Made by a program: the position numbers and the translations under genes. The notes beneath the pieces were generated by a model. The model was not told where the DNA came from. It did not search any database and saw only the letters and a list, made by a program, of their open reading frames with translations. 9,635 nt of DNA from contig JABGPX010000641.1 of assembly GCA_018644745.1 (NCBI GenBank), positions 1-9,635 on the forward strand, read 5' to 3'. Below are positions 7,033 to 9,635 of this stretch, piece by piece; position 1 is the first letter of the stretch, and each line of letters starts with the position of its first letter. The DNA comes from Spirochaetales bacterium (GTDB lineage Bacteria; Spirochaetota; Spirochaetia; ARS1246).

Positions 7033-8360
7033 TGCGAATCCGTTTCTTTATTGAATACCGAGCGTCGATTATTAATTCGCATATCTGTGTCGTTTGTGCT
7101 TTTTGAGGATAAAGATGGCAATTCATCGCTAGTCACGTGAAAGTTGTGTTTCCCCATTTTTCCGGCACCTCGTAGCAGTTTCCGCCATATTATCTCAATG
7201 ATTCGCCCTCTTTCAACCACGATTTTAGCATCCGAACTCATCCCATAAGCCAAAGAGTACACTTTCTCTCCATTTGTCACTTGCGCATCTTGGATTGCCA
7301 CTTTAACCGGATAAACTACCACGCCATCTGTAGCCATATCCGATTCTGGTTTACTCGGGACTTCTGCCACTGCCCCACTAAAAATCTGGTACTCGATGTG
7401 GGGAAAAGCATTCACGTAAAGTTTCACTATCTGCCCTTCTCTTACTTTGGGTTTATCCACCTCCTGTATCATAATTTTGACCTGCCATTTCTCCATTTCG
7501 GCTATCTCCAGCACGGCTTCACCAGCTTGGAGATGATCTCCCTGTCGGTATTCCAGGGCATCGGTCAGTACAGTCCCGGTCATCGGCGCCCGAATTGCAC
7601 TACATTCTAACTGGTGCTGTAGCTGTAACCGATCCTGTTCCAGTTTTCCATCCAGCTTCTCCAGTGTCATTATCTCCTGCCTGCGTCCATCTACAGCCCG
7701 GAGTCGCTGCCGCGCCAATGCCAGACCCGCCTCCCGTTGCTTCAGCATGGCCTGGGCCTGTCGAACCGGCATTAACTCCTCGAGGGGTCTCCGCGGAAAA
7801 AGGGTTCCATTTGATGAGAGCGTCTGCTCGGCCACTATCCGTTCCAACTCGAACTGCATGCGCTCCCATTCCAGCTTTGCCTGCGTCACCTCGGCCTGGC
7901 GGATCGTGCGCTCCTGCTGCATTGCCACTTCGATTTCCCGCATCCGGCTCTGGTTTATTTCCAGATCTGCCTCTATCTTGGCCAGTTCAGTGCGCCACTC
8001 CGTATCATCCAGTGTGACTAACAGATCCCCTGCCTGCACCTGCTGCCCGGTCTGCACGTGGATCTGCTTGATGATCCCCGTAATCCGGGCCTTCACCAGG
8101 TATCGGTGCTGCGGCTCGATTACTCCTTTTCCTTCTACGGTTACATCCATGCTGAAATACCAACTCAAAAATCCGACCAGTATCAGCAGGGAGCTCACCA
8201 GCAGCAGAATCACCAAGAGGAACGCGCGCACGAAGCGGAAACCCGGTCCCTGAAATTCCTCCACAAGGGCATTGCTGTGGCCATTAACTCCCTTTTCGCC
8301 CAGAATCGGGGGGCGGCCATTTTTCGGCGGCGCTTGGAGGTTATCTGTGAGAGGCGACAT
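7029..8360 (-). CDS. HlyD-type membrane fusion protein (exporter adaptor)
   Basis: This 443-residue adaptor protein has a short cytosolic N-terminus (1-40, Pro-rich). A single membrane segment spans about 43-69. The first half-lipoyl motif (about 78-118, 'VKARITGIIKQIHVQTGQQV') is followed by a long coiled-coil hairpin (about 119-255, Gln/Glu/Arg/Leu-rich). The second half-lipoyl motif ('SAIRAPMTGTVLTDALEYRQ', about 254-273) and a beta-barrel region (about 290-390) come next. It should link the ABC exporter to the outside of the cell. The C-terminal 45 residues are a polar, probably disordered tail that is not part of the usual family core. The ATG at 8360 has no clear Shine-Dalgarno, so the exact start is uncertain. 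The end is coupled to the exporter gene by a GTGA overlap. Confidence 0.93.
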   Translation of the reverse strand: MSPLTDNLQAPPKNGRPPILGEKGVNGHSNALVEEFQGPGFRFVRAFLLVILLLVSSLLILVGFLSWYFSMDVTVEGKGVIEPQHRYLVKARITGIIKQIHVQTGQQVQAGDLLVTLDDTEWRTELAKIEADLEINQSRMREIEVAMQQERTIRQAEVTQAKLEWERMQFELERIVAEQTLSSNGTLFPRRPLEELMPVRQAQAMLKQREAGLALARQRLRAVDGRRQEIMTLEKLDGKLEQDRLQLQHQLECSAIRAPMTGTVLTDALEYRQGDHLQAGEAVLEIAEMEKWQVKIMIQEVDKPKVREGQIVKLYVNAFPHIEYQIFSGAVAEVPSKPESDMATDGVVVYPVKVAIQDAQVTNGEKVYSLAYGMSSDAKIVVERGRIIEIIWRKLLRGAGKMGKHNFHVTSDELPSLSSKSTNDTDMRINNRRSVFNKETDSQ

Positions 8361-8441
8361 ATCCGAGTCTGTTAGTTGAAAAGGGGTAAATATATTGAGG
8401 TTGGTAATGGAATTGGAGCTATGATTGTTTCCACGAGATGA
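8361..8441 (-). other. 81-base gap between the TPR gene and the MFP gene
   Basis: The gap is AT-leaning and has no open frame. A TATATT stretch (minus strand, in the region 8389-8396) could serve as a -10 element, but the hexamer 17 bases upstream does not resemble TTGACA, so I do not call a promoter. No terminator hairpin is seen, so transcription from the TPR gene probably runs through into the MFP gene. Confidence 0.3.
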
Positions 8442-9158
8442 TCAACCAGCATTGGATGATTCGTCGGATGCTGGGTCACGGGACGGTGGATAATGAGGAG
8501 CATTACCATGTGCAAATGCCGAAGGACAGTGGTTGTTGCTCTCTTCTCCGTATTCTCCCCTGGTGAAGGAGCACAATCTGCGCTGGGCCAGGGATAGCAT
8601 CTCCAGAGATACATCCCGCATCTTCCGGCTCAGCACCAGAGCCATTTCCAGTGCCCTCCTGGCGCGTTCCATTTCACCGAGATCACTATAGACCTGCCCC
8701 AGATTTATATCGAAAGCGGCTTCGAAGGGGGGCACCTGTCGTGCTTGTGCACGCACGCGTCCCGCTTCGAACAGTTCGACGGCGGCTCTCAATTCGGATA
8801 CCATTATTTTGGCCACGCCGCACGCCAGGTGTGCGGACAGGCTTGAGGCTTCCGCTCCGGAGGCGAGGTATGCGCTGGCGGCGTCCCTGTAGTGCCCCTC
8901 GGCAAAAGCCCTGTCACCCACCTGGAAGTAGGCGATGGCCTGACCGCGGCACTCGTCAGGTGCGTCCCTCAGTTCCCGGCTCAGCATCTCTGTCGTCGGC
9001 TTGAGGAATTCCTGTCTGTCGTCCGGCAGGTGGACGTGTTCAAAGACAGTTGGTTTTCCCGTTGACTCTCGCCACTTCCAGAGATGGTCCAGGCGGGAGT
9101 ATCTATTTTTGACTGTCTCGTTTGTTGTTAGCTGATTCGTTGCCACAGTAATCTCCAT
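8442..9158 (-). CDS. TPR-like helical repeat protein
   Basis: This 238-residue soluble protein has helix-turn-helix repeats of TPR character. One covers about 73-100 ('AIAYFQVGDRAFAEGHYRDA'), a degenerate one about 108-135, and a clear one about 147-180 ('INLGQVYSDLGEMERARRAL'). The first 60 residues and the last 40 (Ser/Asn/Pro/His-rich) are non-repeat and probably disordered. TPR proteins are scaffolds for protein contacts; the partner here is unknown, perhaps the export or biosynthetic complex. There is no signal peptide. The ATG at 9158 has GGGAG about 16 bases upstream, which is rather far. A GTG at 9146 (codon 5) has GGAG only 6 bases upstream and is a good alternative. It is the first gene after the long untranslated stretch, so it probably opens the operon. 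Confidence 0.75.
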   Translation of the reverse strand: MEITVATNQLTTNETVKNRYSRLDHLWKWRESTGKPTVFEHVHLPDDRQEFLKPTTEMLSRELRDAPDECRGQAIAYFQVGDRAFAEGHYRDAASAYLASGAEASSLSAHLACGVAKIMVSELRAAVELFEAGRVRAQARQVPPFEAAFDINLGQVYSDLGEMERARRALEMALVLSRKMRDVSLEMLSLAQRRLCSFTRGEYGEESNNHCPSAFAHGNAPHYPPSRDPASDESSNAG

Positions 9159-9372
9159 CGAGGTGCGCCACTCTCCCGGAGCTCTTTTTTTTTATTGGCG
9201 TTTTTGGAGGAGAGGGGCGGTCGATGGGTATTCAGCAAAAGGTGCACCCGCTGACAGGAAATTTATTTGGCCGATGGCTGAGGACAGCAATGAAAGGGGT
9301 TGCTTCGGTTGGGTAAGTCGAGTGCTGATAATGGCATGAAGCTTTTTTCGGAGAGGTTTCCAATATCGATCA
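9159..9372 (-). promoter_or_regulatory. Probable promoter and leader region of the cluster
   Basis: These 214 bases lie between a terminator-like hairpin and the first gene of the cluster, and no credible open frame is seen on either strand. This is where the cluster promoter is expected. No sigma-70 hexamer pair of good quality is visible; the best is a weak TTGCTG with AATAAA about 17 bases downstream near 9257-9285. A run of nine A's on the minus strand (9185-9193) precedes the ribosome site region. I see no riboswitch-like or operator-like repeat. The role is inferred from position only. Confidence 0.4.
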
Positions 9373-9413
9373 GAACTGAAAAAACCACCTCAAAGAGATG
9401 GTTTTTTCAGTTC
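9373..9413. terminator. Bidirectional rho-independent terminator hairpin
   Basis: There is a perfect 15-bp inverted repeat, left arm 9373-9387 (GAACTGAAAAAACCA) and right arm 9399-9413. After one C/A mismatch the stem continues for 3 more base pairs to an AAA triloop (9392-9394). Each arm contains six A's or six T's, so either strand yields a stem whose 3' arm includes a U-run, as in bidirectional terminators. It lies about 155 bases past the stop of the partial gene at the right edge and upstream of the TPR gene. It thus separates the two transcription units on the minus strand. Confidence 0.8.
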
Positions 9414-9567
9414 CGGGTCGTGGGGATGAAGCCGTTGGAGGGGATCATCTGATACGAGAAGGTGTCACTCCTGTTTCACAAAAGGGACACGATTTTCTCC
9501 GGTCCTCTGAGGAGTATTTCGGGATTCACCGGCGGGATCAGAGCGAAGCTCAAAATGGCTTTGAGAT
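9414..9567 (-). other. Untranslated trailer of the right-edge gene
   Basis: This is 154 bases with no gene that I can support. A small inverted repeat CTCAAA-5-TTTGAG lies at 9549-9565, just after the preceding stop codon, but it lacks a following T-run. A 13-codon frame beginning ATG at 9448 and stopping inside the terminator at 9407 is too short and unsupported by a ribosome site. Confidence 0.35.
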
Positions 9568-9635
9568 CTAAAGCACCTGCTCGATAAATCCCGAACTCCG
9601 CTTGTCGAGTTCGTCCAGGCGGGGGATCTCGAAGC
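9568..9635 (-). CDS. Partial gene, C-terminal 22 residues, cut by the window edge
   Basis: From the right edge, one minus-strand frame reads FEIPRLDELDKRSSGFIEQV plus a final Leu, then a TAG at 9568-9570. The mix of charged and hydrophobic residues, the normal codon use, the stop and the terminator downstream make this a plausible protein end. It is too short to assign a family. The frame is inferred from composition alone, so a chance open frame is possible. Confidence 0.4.
   Translation of the reverse strand, partial: FEIPRLDELDKRSSGFIEQVL

Noticed and set aside
8361..8441. Internal promoter with TATATT before the MFP gene
   Set aside because: The hexamer at the right distance upstream does not resemble a -35 element, and the other genes are clearly cotranscribed.
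8372..8614. 80-residue minus-strand frame overlapping the end of the TPR gene
   Set aside because: It lies mostly inside the TPR gene in another frame and its product shows no protein-like pattern.
9407..9448. Small 13-residue frame just before the terminator
   Set aside because: It has no ribosome binding site, stops inside the terminator stem and has no recognisable feature; a chance frame is more likely.
9549..9565. Inverted repeat CTCAAA/TTTGAG as a terminator of the right-edge gene
   Set aside because: The stem has only 6 base pairs and no T-run follows it; the 9373-9413 hairpin is a far better terminator.

Overview
The window holds one long run of genes, all on the minus strand and so read from high to low coordinates. 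It is packed like an operon. Four junctions are 1- or 4-base stop/start overlaps (TAATG, ATGA or GTGA), two more overlap by 22 and up to 65 bases, and only three internal gaps (about 1, 43 and 81 bases) separate the remaining parts. Base composition is close to half GC except for one markedly AT-rich gene. Several ribosome binding sites are of the strong AAGGAG/AGGAGGTG type. The organism cannot be named from this sequence. The strong Shine-Dalgarno sites, the envelope-type exporter genes and a BtrH-like protein would fit a Bacillota or a secondary-metabolite-rich Chloroflexota (Ktedonobacter type), but this is only an inference.

Layout in reading order: (1) 9568-9635, the last 22 codons of a gene entering from the right edge, followed by a perfect 15-bp hairpin terminator at 9373-9413. 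(2) 9159-9372, an untranslated stretch that should carry the promoter and leader of the cluster. (3) 8442-9158, a TPR-like helical repeat protein. (4) 7029-8360, an HlyD-type membrane fusion protein, coupled to (5) 5332-7032, a type I ABC exporter with fused membrane and ATPase domains and no N-terminal C39 peptidase. (6) 4982-5335, a 117-residue protein of unknown function coupled to the exporter. (7) 4255-4938, an AT-rich CPBP (CAAX/Abi) membrane protease. (8) 3521-4255, a GNAT acyltransferase. (9) 1581-3524, an intracellular subtilisin-type protease fused to a DUF1611-type P-loop region. (10) 1156-1602, an acyl carrier protein with a long odd tail. (11) 114-1220, a BtrH-like protein. (12) 1-113, a spacer ending in a perfect Shine-Dalgarno sequence for a further gene just outside the left edge.

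As a system, the right half is an export machine (ABC plus MFP). The left half is a small set of biosynthesis or modification enzymes: a carrier protein, a BtrH-like putative acyl-transfer protein, an acetyltransferase and two proteases, one cytosolic and one in the membrane. ACP plus BtrH-like protein recalls the BtrI/BtrH acyl-transfer pair of butirosin biosynthesis. A protease plus an exporter without its own peptidase recalls ribosomal peptide maturation and export. The most attractive reading is a peptide or amino-acyl natural product cluster in which an ACP-borne group is attached to a small substrate, processed and exported. The 117-residue protein is the only small-protein candidate for that substrate or for an accessory role. 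No adenylation enzyme, ligase, phosphopantetheinyl transferase or classical RiPP modification enzyme is visible here, so this remains a hypothesis.
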